From positions 1 to 64,000 of the forward strand of contig DALYDD010000004.1 of the NCBI GenBank assembly GCA_031973395.1: DNA of 64,000 nt, written 5' to 3'. Positions 1 through 7,650 of this stretch are shown here, piece by piece (the stretch's first letter is position 1; each line of letters starts with the position of its first letter). Source of the stretch: DALYDD01 sp031973395 (GTDB taxonomy: Bacteria; Patescibacteriota; Minisyncoccia; Phycocordibacterales; CAIZLB01). The notes beneath the pieces were generated by a model. It worked only from the letters and a program-made list of their open reading frames with translations, was not told the DNA's origin and did not search any database. The position numbers and the translations under genes were made by a program.

Positions 1-18
1 ATTTCGGCAAATTATTGC

Positions 19-701
19 ATGGCAAAAAAAGCTCTTGTTATAACCGCACACCCAAGCTCGCAAGGCTTTACTCATAGTATTGCGCAAGCGTATAAGCGGG
101 GAGCTGAGTCAGCGGGTGCAACGGTAGAAATCCTTGATCTTTATACAACAGATATAAAGCAGGGTTTTCTTTCGTTTGAAAATATTCGAGAAACACCAAC
201 CGATGATGCGAAACTGGCGATGCAAAAAAAGATTACGGAGGCAGATGAGCTCGTATTCATTCATCCTCTATGGTGGATGGGTCAGCCAGCCATTCTCAAA
301 AACTGGCTCGACGTAAACTTTTCTGCAAGATTTGCATTTCGCTACGAAGCTCGAAAAAGCATCTGGTCNNNNNNNNNNNNNNNNNNNNNNNNNNNNNNNN
401 NNNNNNNNNNNNNNNNNNNNNNNNNNNNNNNNNNNNNNNNNNNNNNATGGGAAATGGAAAACGTATTCCAATGCTTAAGGGTAAAACGTCATCGGTATTC
501 ATTACTTGCGACGGCTCTATTATTCTGTACCTCATGATGGCACTTCCATTTTGGTCAATTTGGAGATTTGCCACTCTGTACTATTGCGGTATTCGATTGC
601 GCAAATTCAGAGTCTTAGATAAGAGCACGTGGTCAAGTCATGAACGAAAAGATCGGTTTCTCGCCAAGGCAGAAGCTATTGGCAGGAGTCTAATGAAATA
701 A
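19..701 (+). CDS. NAD(P)H dehydrogenase (quinone)-like, flavodoxin fold, split by a gap
   Basis: The N-terminal part has the flavodoxin-fold opening (ALVITAHPSSQGF) and the WWMGQPAILKNWLD stretch typical of the MdaB/KefF/NQO1 family of FMN-dependent quinone or electrophile reductases. An assembly gap removes the middle. After the gap the family's C-terminal half (MLKGKTSSVFITCDG, ending near 701) resumes in a different frame from the first half, so the stated gap length cannot be exact. Expected role: cytosolic two-electron reduction of quinones with NAD(P)H. The start at 19 gives the expected beginning of the fold. Family membership is well supported; substrate is unknown. Confidence 0.8.
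369..446. other. Assembly gap (78 N)
   Basis: Run of 78 N inside the flavodoxin-fold gene. The coding frame differs on the two sides, so the gap size is an estimate. Confidence 0.99.
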
Positions 702-719
702 AGTTGGCCGCATCAATAT

Positions 720-1307
720 ATGGACGATCCATTGCAACAAAGCATCGCTGTAGAACAAAAAAATGCTAAGTATAAATATATAAGCCTGCTTTTTGTCATT
801 GTTTTCGTGGGCGTCCTTTTCACCATTGCGTCATCGATGTATGCGGAAAGAAAAAAGCAGAATGTAGTTGCTGAATTAGATGTTCAGAATAAAAGCTCTG
901 ACGAAAAGGCGCAGGTTCTGGAGGGTACATATGATACTGATGACCTGGTAATCAGGAGTGCTGATTCGCGGGTAGCTCGTGCAATCTTCAAAATTGAGAT
1001 CGCTGATACGCCCGCCCTACAGCAATTGGGTTTAAGTGGCCGCGCTGATCTGGCTGCTGGTGATGCTCTTTTGTTTCCATTTCCAAAAGATGCATATTAT
1101 CCGTTTTGGATGAAGGATATGAATTTTCCAATCGATATTATTTGGATTAATAAGGATAAAAAAATTGTGCACATCGTGGAGCATGCGTCACCTGCATCAT
1201 ATCCGCAAACATTTCAATCACCTGTGCTGGCGCGATACGTACTTGAGGTGCGAGATGGAATAGTAAAAGAGAAGGGGATTAAGGTTGGGGATAAAGCGGA
1301 GTTTTAA
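720..1307 (+). CDS. Membrane-anchored DUF192 protein
   Basis: 195 residues. One transmembrane segment at about residues 20-42, a linker, then a DUF192 domain (about 80-195) with the family's hallmarks: LGLSGR, a block around FPFPKDAYYPFWMKDMNFPIDIIW, and a final VLEVRDGIVKEKGIKVGD stretch. DUF192 proteins are usually exported or membrane-tethered and of unknown biochemical role. It begins 18 nt after the preceding stop, without a clear Shine-Dalgarno, in an AATATATG context common in this window. Confidence 0.9.
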   Translation: MDDPLQQSIAVEQKNAKYKYISLLFVIVFVGVLFTIASSMYAERKKQNVVAELDVQNKSSDEKAQVLEGTYDTDDLVIRSADSRVARAIFKIEIADTPALQQLGLSGRADLAAGDALLFPFPKDAYYPFWMKDMNFPIDIIWINKDKKIVHIVEHASPASYPQTFQSPVLARYVLEVRDGIVKEKGIKVGDKAEF

Positions 1308-1334
1308 GTTGGAAAATTAGATTGTCAAAATGTA

Positions 1335-1367
1335 AAAAAGGGAACGCCGCCCCGGTTAGGGGCGGCG
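1335..1367 (-). terminator. Rho-independent terminator of the small GC-rich gene
   Basis: Perfect 9-bp GC stem (1345-1353 with 1359-1367, loop of 5) followed on the minus strand by a T run (A run 1335-1339 on plus). The stop codon of the small gene lies in the loop. Confidence 0.85.
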
Positions 1368-1577
1368 GTTCTGTGCTGCGAAGGCGGCGACGGCACGCTG
1401 TCGGACTGGGCATGACGTCTCCGGGCAGAGGTGGCAGGGCAGTCGGGCAGGTGCAGGTCCAGCGCTCATTATGCGGGGCTGCATGAGTCCGAGGCCAAGC
1501 ATGTGGCCGAGGGTGTTTTCTGCGGGCCGAGCCCATTTTCTGAATCGGCGACGGTCTTGCGGCTGTAGGATGGTCAT
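1356..1577 (-). CDS. Small GC-rich Cys-containing protein, unknown
   Basis: 73 residues, basic and Arg/Pro/Ala rich, with a cysteine cluster near residue 48 (CHLCPETSCP: C-x2-C-x4-C) that could bind metal. I do not recognise a family. Support for a real gene is mainly context: a sigma70-like promoter upstream (1662-1690), a strong terminator exactly at its stop, and base composition far more GC-rich than its neighbours. The leader just before the ATG is rich in CCA/CAC, as in the GC-rich gene at 13584-14543. A longer overlapping minus-strand frame (1279-1620) runs through the terminator and is less likely. Confidence 0.5.
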   Translation of the reverse strand: MTILQPQDRRRFRKWARPAENTLGHMLGLGLMQPRIMSAGPAPARLPCHLCPETSCPVRQRAVAAFAAQNRRP

Positions 1578-1661
1578 GGTGTGGTGGGGTCTTGGTTGGG
1601 AGAGACTGTGTGAAAATCAAGGTTCAAATGCAGGCGCCAATGCGAATGCGAACCTTCTATG

Positions 1662-1690
1662 ATTATGCAATTATATTTAATATAAGTCAA
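1662..1690 (-). promoter_or_regulatory. Sigma70-type promoter for the small GC-rich gene
   Basis: On the minus strand TTGACT (1685-1690), 17-nt spacer, CATAAT (1662-1667). It implies a leader of about 75 nt before the ATG at 1577. Confidence 0.65.
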
Positions 1691-1736
1691 TAAAATGAAC
1701 AGAATTTCTTTTCTTCATTTTATTTTTATATAAAAC

Positions 1737-1772
1737 AAAACCACCCACAATCTTGCGATCATGAGTGGTTTT
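1737..1772 (-). terminator. Terminator of rnpB
   Basis: AAAACCAC (1737-1744) pairs with GTGGTTTT (1765-1772). On the minus strand a T-rich tract follows. It lies directly after the RNase P RNA 3' end. Confidence 0.8.
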
Positions 1773-2220
1773 GGTATCGATAAGCCGAATTCTGTACTCT
1801 GTGATTCTGGCGAATTACGAAGCGACAATCATTCATCTTGATTGCATATTGCTATGCAATTCTTTGCGTCACTCAATCTCGAATATACACGTGTGCGTAT
1901 TCGAGAAGCACGGACTTGCATGGGGGTAAGGATTTTGCCGTTTCACTTCGCGGATCACTCCGCAAATTCATCCGCATTATTTGCTTGCGCAGATTATGTG
2001 GATGCCCGAGGCTTTCGCTTTGGGCGTCACTGCTCGCACCTCTATCTGATTGCGACGTTGCCGGCGGAATCAGACCGGCGGGGATTACCCGCTACCTTTC
2101 TCCTTTGTTCATATCAACTGCATGTTGCAACACTTGCTGATATTCAATACAAAGGCCATATTCGGACTTTCCTCTCTCCAAAAGTTTTTGCAATCCTTTG
2201 GTCGAGCGATTGTCTGATAC
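1773..2220 (-). ncRNA. rnpB: RNase P RNA (M1 RNA), bacterial type
   Basis: Catalytic RNA that matures tRNA 5' ends. The minus strand carries the invariant P4 sequence AGAGGAAAGTCC (plus 2164-2175), the GTGAAACGGC block, and the typical 3' end ACAGAATTCGGCTTATCGA near 1780. The first bases (GTATC) pair with the last (GATAC), closing helix P1, and the -10 box at 2227-2232 places the transcription start at about 2220. The length, about 448 nt, is a little above the usual 350-400, with an extended hairpin around 1880-1905. Open reading frames on the plus strand here (1838-2243) are antisense to the RNA and not coding. Confidence 0.95.
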
Positions 2221-2226
2221 GGATAT

Positions 2227-2255
2227 ATTATAGCATAAAATAGGGGATTTGTCTC
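2227..2255 (-). promoter_or_regulatory. Promoter of rnpB
   Basis: Minus strand: GAGACA (2250-2255), 17-nt spacer, extended -10 TGC-TATAAT (2227-2232). Confidence 0.8.
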
Positions 2256-2286
2256 GCTTCTTGTTTTTTTGTCTATCTATAAAAAG

Positions 2287-2317
2287 GTTCACCCCGCCGG
2301 CGCATTTGCCGGCGGGG
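2287..2317 (-). terminator. Terminator of the IDH-like gene
   Basis: Perfect 10-bp stem CCCCGCCGGC (2292-2301) / GCCGGCGGGG (2308-2317), loop of 6, with a T run beyond it on the minus strand. Confidence 0.85.
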
Positions 2318-2349
2318 CTTGGTTAAAGGACTGTTGGTCTGGGGTTTGA

Positions 2350-3471
2350 TCAGGCCGGCAGCACGAGCAGGCCCTGTGTCTGTTCCGTGACGTAACTCAT
2401 CAAGGCTTCGGTGTCGCGATCTTCGCGCGGGGTCGTGGTGCAGTACTTCAGGGTTTCCGCACGGACCGCATCGAAGAATGCCTTTTGGTCTGGATTGACC
2501 TTTTGGAACGCGGCGGCCATGGCAAAGATGATTGACGTAGGGTCCAGGAATTGTGCTCCTTTGAGCGGGCCCGTTGTCTTTCCATCCGCGGTGCCGCCGG
2601 GTAACTCTTCGTACGTGTATTGCGATCCGTCTTCGTTTTCGCACCAGACCTGAGAGCCCATAATGCGTCCATCCACCTGGAACTCCATGAGATCGCTCCC
2701 GGAGTCGCCGTTGGGGTTGTCGAAGCATCCGAGCACGGGCGCATGGCCCCAGGAGACACCAGAGGTCGCATTGATCGGAAGACTGGCCAGAGCCACATCC
2801 GTAAGTTCGAAGTGGTAATCGCCAGTCCAAATGGCACCTGTTTCCCGGTTTTTGGTCTCGCCAGGTTTGAGTCCACGGGCAGCCCAGATGCGTTCGACCT
2901 CGAGGCGGAAGAACTCTTCAGACCTCGCGATCGTGGATTTAGAGGCCAGAATGAGATGCAGGCCGCTTTCTTTGGCAACGTCCGCAGCCAAATTGGCATA
3001 AGGTGTGATCGCATCGACATCCATTTCCTGGACGATGCGTGCGATACGCCTTCCGCCAAACTTTTCCTGAACGACACTGAACTCACGTTCGTCGTAGAAG
3101 CCGCCGTGCGCATAACGGATGATACCGGAGGTGGGACCATATTTGCTCGCGGCTTGGAGCATCCGAAGCAGCGCAAACGCGCCAGCTTTCGGCCGCATGA
3201 CGATGTTGGCACTTTTCTTGCCAGCCTTTTTGATGCGTTTGTCATTGCTCGCGGTGCTGTTTTTGAAGCCGGCACCACACTTGCGGAAGGCTGCGAGTGC
3301 TGTGTCGATGCACAAGTCATTGGTCTCGAGGCGGGCTTCGACTGTGACGGGAACATCTTCGGTTGGGAAGCGCAGGAAGATACTGTGTCGTGCGAGTGCT
3401 GCGCCGCGGCCCGTGCCGCCGTCGCCGTTTGCAAAGCCAATGGGCTTAAGGGAACTATGTGGATTGCTCAT
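2350..3471 (-). CDS. Divergent isocitrate/isopropylmalate dehydrogenase-like protein
   Basis: 373 residues. The second half resembles the decarboxylating dehydrogenase fold: LHLILASKSTIARSEEFF matches the substrate/cofactor lysine strand (K-x-TIA), and the C-terminal GGTADGKTTG...DPTSIIFAMAAAF matches the GTAPDIAGK...NPTA(L/I)ILSAAMML block. The N-terminal third is unlike the classical enzymes and the canonical metal-binding Asp motif (GDILSD) is not obvious, so activity is uncertain. The gene is monocistronic, distinctly GC-rich and ends just before a perfect GC-rich terminator. Other long frames in this stretch are GC-driven shadows. The family call is an inference from motif resemblance. 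Confidence 0.6.
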   Translation of the reverse strand: MSNPHSSLKPIGFANGDGGTGRGAALARHSIFLRFPTEDVPVTVEARLETNDLCIDTALAAFRKCGAGFKNSTASNDKRIKKAGKKSANIVMRPKAGAFALLRMLQAASKYGPTSGIIRYAHGGFYDEREFSVVQEKFGGRRIARIVQEMDVDAITPYANLAADVAKESGLHLILASKSTIARSEEFFRLEVERIWAARGLKPGETKNRETGAIWTGDYHFELTDVALASLPINATSGVSWGHAPVLGCFDNPNGDSGSDLMEFQVDGRIMGSQVWCENEDGSQYTYEELPGGTADGKTTGPLKGAQFLDPTSIIFAMAAAFQKVNPDQKAFFDAVRAETLKYCTTTPREDRDTEALMSYVTEQTQGLLVLPA

Positions 3472-3686
3472 TTTTGGATTCTTACGTAGTGAAAAGACAT
3501 TGATCAGAGATGATCTAGGAGTCTTTGGGCCTAGCAGGGTTTGGACCTGCAGTTTTCGTCACAAATATGACAATGAACTAAGCGGGATATTTCTACCACA
3601 TGAGTTGCATTTCAGCAAGATTTTCATTGAAAAACCTATATCTACAGCCATGTATTATGCTATGATACACACAACCCACCTCGAAG

Positions 3687-5465
3687 ATGGTCTCTAAAAT
3701 ACTCAAACTTTTTAATAGTGAAACGAGCAGTGTGCATCAGGCTGCTTTTTTGCTCGGTTTCTTTACACTGCTTGCACAGATTTTGGGATTGGTGCGTGAT
3801 CGTGCATTAGCACATTTCTTTGGCGCAGGACTACAACTTGATATTTATTATGCGGCGTTTCGCGTGCCTGATTTAATTTTTGCCACTGCCGCATCGCTTG
3901 TGTCGATCTCTGTAATTATTCCTTTTATAAATAAAGCAGAAGAAAGAGCAGAACAGGCGGGCAAAAGTAGCAATAAAGAAGTGCGTAATATTATGGACTC
4001 CTTGTTTAGTTCTTTTAGTATTTTGATGATTGTCATTTCAATCATTGCATACATTGCGATGCCGTATATCACACGAGCGATTTTCAACGGCATTGGTGAT
4101 GCGGCGGCAGTCGAGCAAATCATTTTCTTGTCTCGATTGCTTTTGCTCCAGCCAATCTGTCTCGGTATTTCAAATATTCTCGGGTCGCTCACACAGTTGC
4201 GCAAGCGTTTCGTGCTGTATGCGCTTTCACCGATTTTCTACAATGGAGCGATAATTGCAGGTATATTTTTACTTCGACCATTCATGGGAATTTCCGGTGT
4301 GGTTTGGGGTGTGATCATTGGAGGGCTTCTGCATTTTCTTATTCAGATTCCATTTATTAAAAAAGAGAATCTCATGCCGCGCTGGCAATCTCCGCACAAG
4401 ATTGATTGGAAGTTGGTGAGCCAGGTTTTCAAATTATCAATTCCACGAACGCTCACACTATCTGCCTCAATGATCGAAATGGTGGTGCTTACAGCGCTTG
4501 CTGCGACACTAACCGTTGGCTCGATCTCAATTCTTAGTTTATCTTTCAATATCCAGTCGGTACCGCTTGGTATTATCGGTGTGAGTTATGCGCTCGCAGC
4601 TTTTCCGACTCTATCTGCGCATTTTGCTCGTGGTGAGAGGGATAAATTTTTGGCACAAATTACTGGAGCTATTCGGCATATTATTTTTTGGTCCATTCCG
4701 ATCGCGGCATTCTTTGTTGTTTTGCGTGCGCAAATTGTGCGAACCGTGCTCGGTTCTGGAAATTTCAATTGGGATAATACACGGTTGACGGCGGCTTGCT
4801 TGGCGCTTTTCGTCGTATCGCTTGTAGCGCAAGGACTCGAACTCATTTTTATTCGTTCATATTATGCTGCAGGACAAACACGCAAGCCACTTGTTATCAA
4901 TTTAATTTCTTCGCTCATTACTATTGTAAGTCCCATACTATTTATCTGGCTCTATCATGTCAGCCCTGCATTCGGTAATTTTTTCGCCAGACTATTCCGT
5001 GTAGAAGGAATTCCAGGAATCGAAATCCTGATGCTGCCACTTGGCTATACATTGGGAACTATTATCAATGCCATCGCATTTTGGGTTAAATTTGAGAAGG
5101 AATTCAGTAGAGGTGCGCTCATCAAAGCTACTTGGCATTCATGGATCGGCTCACTTGGAGCCGGTGTGATTGGTGGATTCTTTGCGTATATAGGGCTCAA
5201 TATGTTTGATCAGGTTTTTGATCTAACAACGGTGCGCGGAGTTTTCCTACATGGATTTGTCGCGGGTATCCTGGGTCTAGTCGTTTCGATTCTCATTTTG
5301 AAATTACTAAAGAGTGAAGAAATGCACGAAGTCTCGGTGACTTTGCAAAAACGCATCCCTGCCATCAATATTTTTGGTGGCTGGTTTGGAAAAAAACCTG
5401 CTCCTGCTGATTTGTCGAAGACGGGAGATGTTTTGGTCTTGGAGCCGGATAAACTAGAACACTAA
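3687..5465 (+). CDS. murJ: Lipid II flippase MurJ
   Basis: 592-residue polytopic membrane protein of the MurJ/MviN family, which flips lipid II across the cytoplasmic membrane for peptidoglycan synthesis. The start shows the family signature (LGFFTLLAQILGLVRDRALAHFFGAG, then DIYYAAFRVPDLIF), and about 14 hydrophobic segments follow. A cytosolic tail of about 55 residues closes the protein. The start codon follows a TGC-TATGAT extended -10-like element at 3659-3668. Its stop lies inside the left arm of the repeat at 5457-5550, which can terminate transcription. Confidence 0.95.
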   Translation: MVSKILKLFNSETSSVHQAAFLLGFFTLLAQILGLVRDRALAHFFGAGLQLDIYYAAFRVPDLIFATAASLVSISVIIPFINKAEERAEQAGKSSNKEVRNIMDSLFSSFSILMIVISIIAYIAMPYITRAIFNGIGDAAAVEQIIFLSRLLLLQPICLGISNILGSLTQLRKRFVLYALSPIFYNGAIIAGIFLLRPFMGISGVVWGVIIGGLLHFLIQIPFIKKENLMPRWQSPHKIDWKLVSQVFKLSIPRTLTLSASMIEMVVLTALAATLTVGSISILSLSFNIQSVPLGIIGVSYALAAFPTLSAHFARGERDKFLAQITGAIRHIIFWSIPIAAFFVVLRAQIVRTVLGSGNFNWDNTRLTAACLALFVVSLVAQGLELIFIRSYYAAGQTRKPLVINLISSLITIVSPILFIWLYHVSPAFGNFFARLFRVEGIPGIEILMLPLGYTLGTIINAIAFWVKFEKEFSRGALIKATWHSWIGSLGAGVIGGFFAYIGLNMFDQVFDLTTVRGVFLHGFVAGILGLVVSILILKLLKSEEMHEVSVTLQKRIPAINIFGGWFGKKPAPADLSKTGDVLVLEPDKLEH

Positions 5466-5550
5466 AATACAAAATAGCTTGCTGTCCTCGGTTTCGATAA
5501 TGGTCACACGATCGTCCTGCGGAGGCAAGCTATTTTGTATTTTAGTGTTC
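5457..5550 (+). repeat. 42-nt core repeat, copy A, in a perfect 26-bp inverted repeat
   Basis: Arms 5457-5482 and 5525-5550 are perfect reverse complements over 26 nt. Between them lies a 42-nt core (5483-5524) beginning TGTCCTCGGTTTCG and ending TCCTGCGGAG. The same core ends occur at 11796-11837 and, reversed, at 57110-57151, while the arms differ in each copy. It sits between the convergent murJ and mscL genes and includes the murJ stop, so it probably serves both as terminator. The function of the conserved core is unknown. Confidence 0.85.
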
Positions 5551-5575
5551 TCTAAGAATGATGAGCCTTGTTCGA

Positions 5576-5923
5576 TTATTGGTTCGGTGTCGCTGTATCA
5601 ATGCTTTCTCTTTTCCTAATAATTCTACTCAGTAATCTAACTGTGATAAAGACAGAGAAACCCACGATAATCAGATTAACAATCGAGTTGATGAACGAAC
5701 CCCATTTGATCGCGCCGTATGCGAATGAGCTGAAATCTGGCTTGTGGAAGAAGTTGGCAATGGCACCCATGATGATGTCTTTCACTAATGAATCCACCAC
5801 GGTATTGAATGCGGTACCGATTACAACACCAACAGCGAGATCGATGGCATTACCTTTTGCAATGAATTCTTTGAATTCTTGACCGAACTTTTTTGCTTTA
5901 ACTAATTTGTCTTGGATGGGCAT
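5576..5923 (-). CDS. mscL: Large-conductance mechanosensitive channel MscL
   Basis: 115 residues, slightly short for the family. The N-terminal amphipathic helix and TM1 signature (FKEFIAKGNAIDLAVGVVIGTAF) are clear; the periplasmic loop and TM2 (INSIVNLIIVGFSVFITVRLL) follow. It acts as a pentameric tension-gated pore that releases solutes on osmotic downshock. It runs convergent to murJ. Confidence 0.95.
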   Translation of the reverse strand: MPIQDKLVKAKKFGQEFKEFIAKGNAIDLAVGVVIGTAFNTVVDSLVKDIIMGAIANFFHKPDFSSFAYGAIKWGSFINSIVNLIIVGFSVFITVRLLSRIIRKRESIDTATPNQ

Positions 5924-5960
5924 TGTGATTTTGTGAGAAAGAAAAACGTGGCCAAAAGAT

Positions 5961-6659
5961 TTAGTTTGCTGGCGCAGGTGCGGTTGTACTTGCTGCTAAT
6001 TCAGCCGCGATCATTTCCTTCAGGGTTTGTGCGGTCTGAACACCTACAATTGCGCTTTTGGCATTGAATACCAGTGTAGGGGTTGAAGAGATACCCATTC
6101 TCATGGCATCTGCATTGTCATTGTTCATGATATCTGTAACGAGATTTTTGAAACTTGCATCATCTAAGCGTGCGGTAAATTTGGTTACATCGAGCTTAAT
6201 TTCCTTTGCGTAACCAATAAAGATTTCTTTTTGTTTTGCTTCACCTTGGCTGGCCCAGTCACTTTGCTTTGCAAATAAAAGATGTGCCATCTCGAAGAAT
6301 TTGGCAGGATCTTGTTCACGTGCTGCAAATGCAGCCATGGCAGAGTTGATGGAGTCTGCACCGTGAATCGGGAGGAGGCGGAGGGCAAATGAAACTTGGT
6401 CAGCAGAAGATGAGGCGAGTGCTGCTTCGACATTCGGTGCAAGCATTGAACATGCAGGACATGCGAAATCTCCAAATTCTACGATAGAGACTTTTGCGTT
6501 TGATGAACCCTGAATAGGGGTTGTAGAAGAAACAAGGGTTGCTGGGTCGATTTTTACACTTGGCGCCTTCGGGCCACCCTTGGTCATAGCTAAGCCACCA
6601 AAGATAACAAGAATGGTAATAAGAACGATGATAGATATTACTTTTGTTTCAGAGCTCAT
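5961..6659 (-). CDS. Membrane-anchored DsbA-family thiol-disulfide oxidoreductase
   Basis: 232 residues: one N-terminal membrane anchor (about 8-27), then a thioredoxin fold with an inserted helical domain. The active site is FGDFACPACSML (CPAC), and the cis-Pro loop reads ISSTPTLVF. It would introduce disulfides into exported proteins. It lies directly downstream of the DsbB-like gene in the same direction, so the two form an oxidative folding pair. Confidence 0.9.
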   Translation of the reverse strand: MSSETKVISIIVLITILVIFGGLAMTKGGPKAPSVKIDPATLVSSTTPIQGSSNAKVSIVEFGDFACPACSMLAPNVEAALASSSADQVSFALRLLPIHGADSINSAMAAFAAREQDPAKFFEMAHLLFAKQSDWASQGEAKQKEIFIGYAKEIKLDVTKFTARLDDASFKNLVTDIMNNDNADAMRMGISSTPTLVFNAKSAIVGVQTAQTLKEMIAAELAASTTAPAPAN

Positions 6660-6726
6660 ATAATTGATTGATTAAGATAATTTGGATTAAGGATTAAAGG
6701 CGAATAAATCGGCAGTAGCCTCATTA

Positions 6727-7215
6727 TTACGCGGGGTTTACGGTATTTGTTTCATTCATCCTAACATATCGGCGTTGTACGTACATCATGGTGATGATCA
6801 CGGTAAAGGCAATAAATGCGAGCAGAGGGATGGTTACGAAACCAAAATATTCTATAAATTTTGTAGTGCACGATACGCCTGTACTACACGGTGAGATGGT
6901 GTCCGGAATGATTTTGTAATATAGAAGATTGTGATAAAGAGAGATAATCCAACCAATCCAAGCGAGCGGTAGTACGTATAAATATACTCTGGCGTCTTTT
7001 CTGAGGATTCCCACCATCAGAATGAGGACAAGGGGGAACATGAGGATTCTCTGATACCAACAGAGTACACAAGGAGGGAAGTGGGCGATATTGCTGTAAT
7101 ACATACTCCACAGGAATGCCACAATTGATTGGACAAAAGCTATATATAGGGCATAAGAACCAAGGCGATTCCAAAAGCTTTGTACCGGCATGCCGGCGGG
7201 TGTTGGGTTTTGCAT
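6727..7215 (-). CDS. dsbB: DsbB/BdbC-type disulfide bond formation protein
   Basis: 162 residues with four to five hydrophobic helices. The first redox pair is PPCVLCWYQRI (CxxC plus the conserved WYQR), and a second pair is in the loop SPCSTGVSC. It reoxidises DsbA with quinone. It is the first gene of the dsb pair and is divergent from the Fur-type regulator; 65 bp separate the two starts, containing the regulator's palindrome. Confidence 0.92.
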   Translation of the reverse strand: MQNPTPAGMPVQSFWNRLGSYALYIAFVQSIVAFLWSMYYSNIAHFPPCVLCWYQRILMFPLVLILMVGILRKDARVYLYVLPLAWIGWIISLYHNLLYYKIIPDTISPCSTGVSCTTKFIEYFGFVTIPLLAFIAFTVIITMMYVQRRYVRMNETNTVNPA

Positions 7216-7259
7216 GGGTGGTATTATAGCAAAACTTTACAAAAAACACCTTTTGCTCT

Positions 7260-7282
7260 ATTATGCAAACTACTTGCATAAT
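7260..7282. promoter_or_regulatory. Palindromic operator of the Fur/Zur-like regulator
   Basis: Perfect inverted repeat ATTATGCAA-ACTAC-TTGCATAAT (9-5-9). It runs up to and overlaps the preferred start codon at 7281, as expected for an autoregulatory Fur-family box. It could also control the divergent dsbB. This is inference from position and symmetry. Confidence 0.7.
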
Positions 7283-7628
7283 GAGAACCAATAAATATAA
7301 AGAAAAAATCATAGCCCTCTTTGGCACAGAGCACCTTCTTGGCCTTGATGATATTCGGGCGCGTTTACGCGATGCTGATTTTTCAACTGTTTTTCGAAAT
7401 GTTGAACACCTTTTGGCAGAAGGAAAAATCAAAAAAGTTGTTATAAACAATAAGTATGTTTTGTATGAATTAGCAGATCACGCGCATGATCATTTTGTTT
7501 GTGATGATTGTGGAACGGTTGAATCCATTGAATTGTCGCATTCAGTTGGTCAACTTAAGGGTCGGCATGTCAGTGATATCACTGTGCATGGCACTTGTGA
7601 TGTTTGTGTCGAAGTTCCGGTTCGCTGA
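7281..7628 (+). CDS. Fur-family metalloregulator, possibly Zur-like
   Basis: About 115 residues from the ATG at 7281 (an in-frame ATG at 7263 lies inside the palindrome and is less likely). A winged helix (LDDIRARLRDADFSTVFRNVEHL) is followed by the Fur metal region HAHDHFVCDDCG and a C-terminal CDVC, which together form the structural zinc site. The genes that follow (nicotianamine-synthase-like, YibE/F, His-rich ZIP transporter) point to zinc or another divalent metal, but the metal specificity is inferred. Confidence 0.82.
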   Translation: MRTNKYKEKIIALFGTEHLLGLDDIRARLRDADFSTVFRNVEHLLAEGKIKKVVINNKYVLYELADHAHDHFVCDDCGTVESIELSHSVGQLKGRHVSDITVHGTCDVCVEVPVR

Positions 7629-7650
7629 TTGCTTTGCTGTTATCAATACT

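Noticed and set aside
1838..2243. Plus-strand open frames of 100 and 133 codons
   Set aside because: They are antisense to the RNase P RNA, whose conserved core and promoter are clear.
2448..3489. Long alternative frames (289 aa plus, 330 aa minus) in the GC-rich gene
   Set aside because: Low-stop shadows caused by high GC. Only the 2350-3471 frame fits the terminator and shows family motifs.
3526..3600. A complete tRNA on the minus strand before murJ
   Set aside because: No 5' acceptor partner, poor anticodon arm and an unusual T loop; kept only as a fragment.
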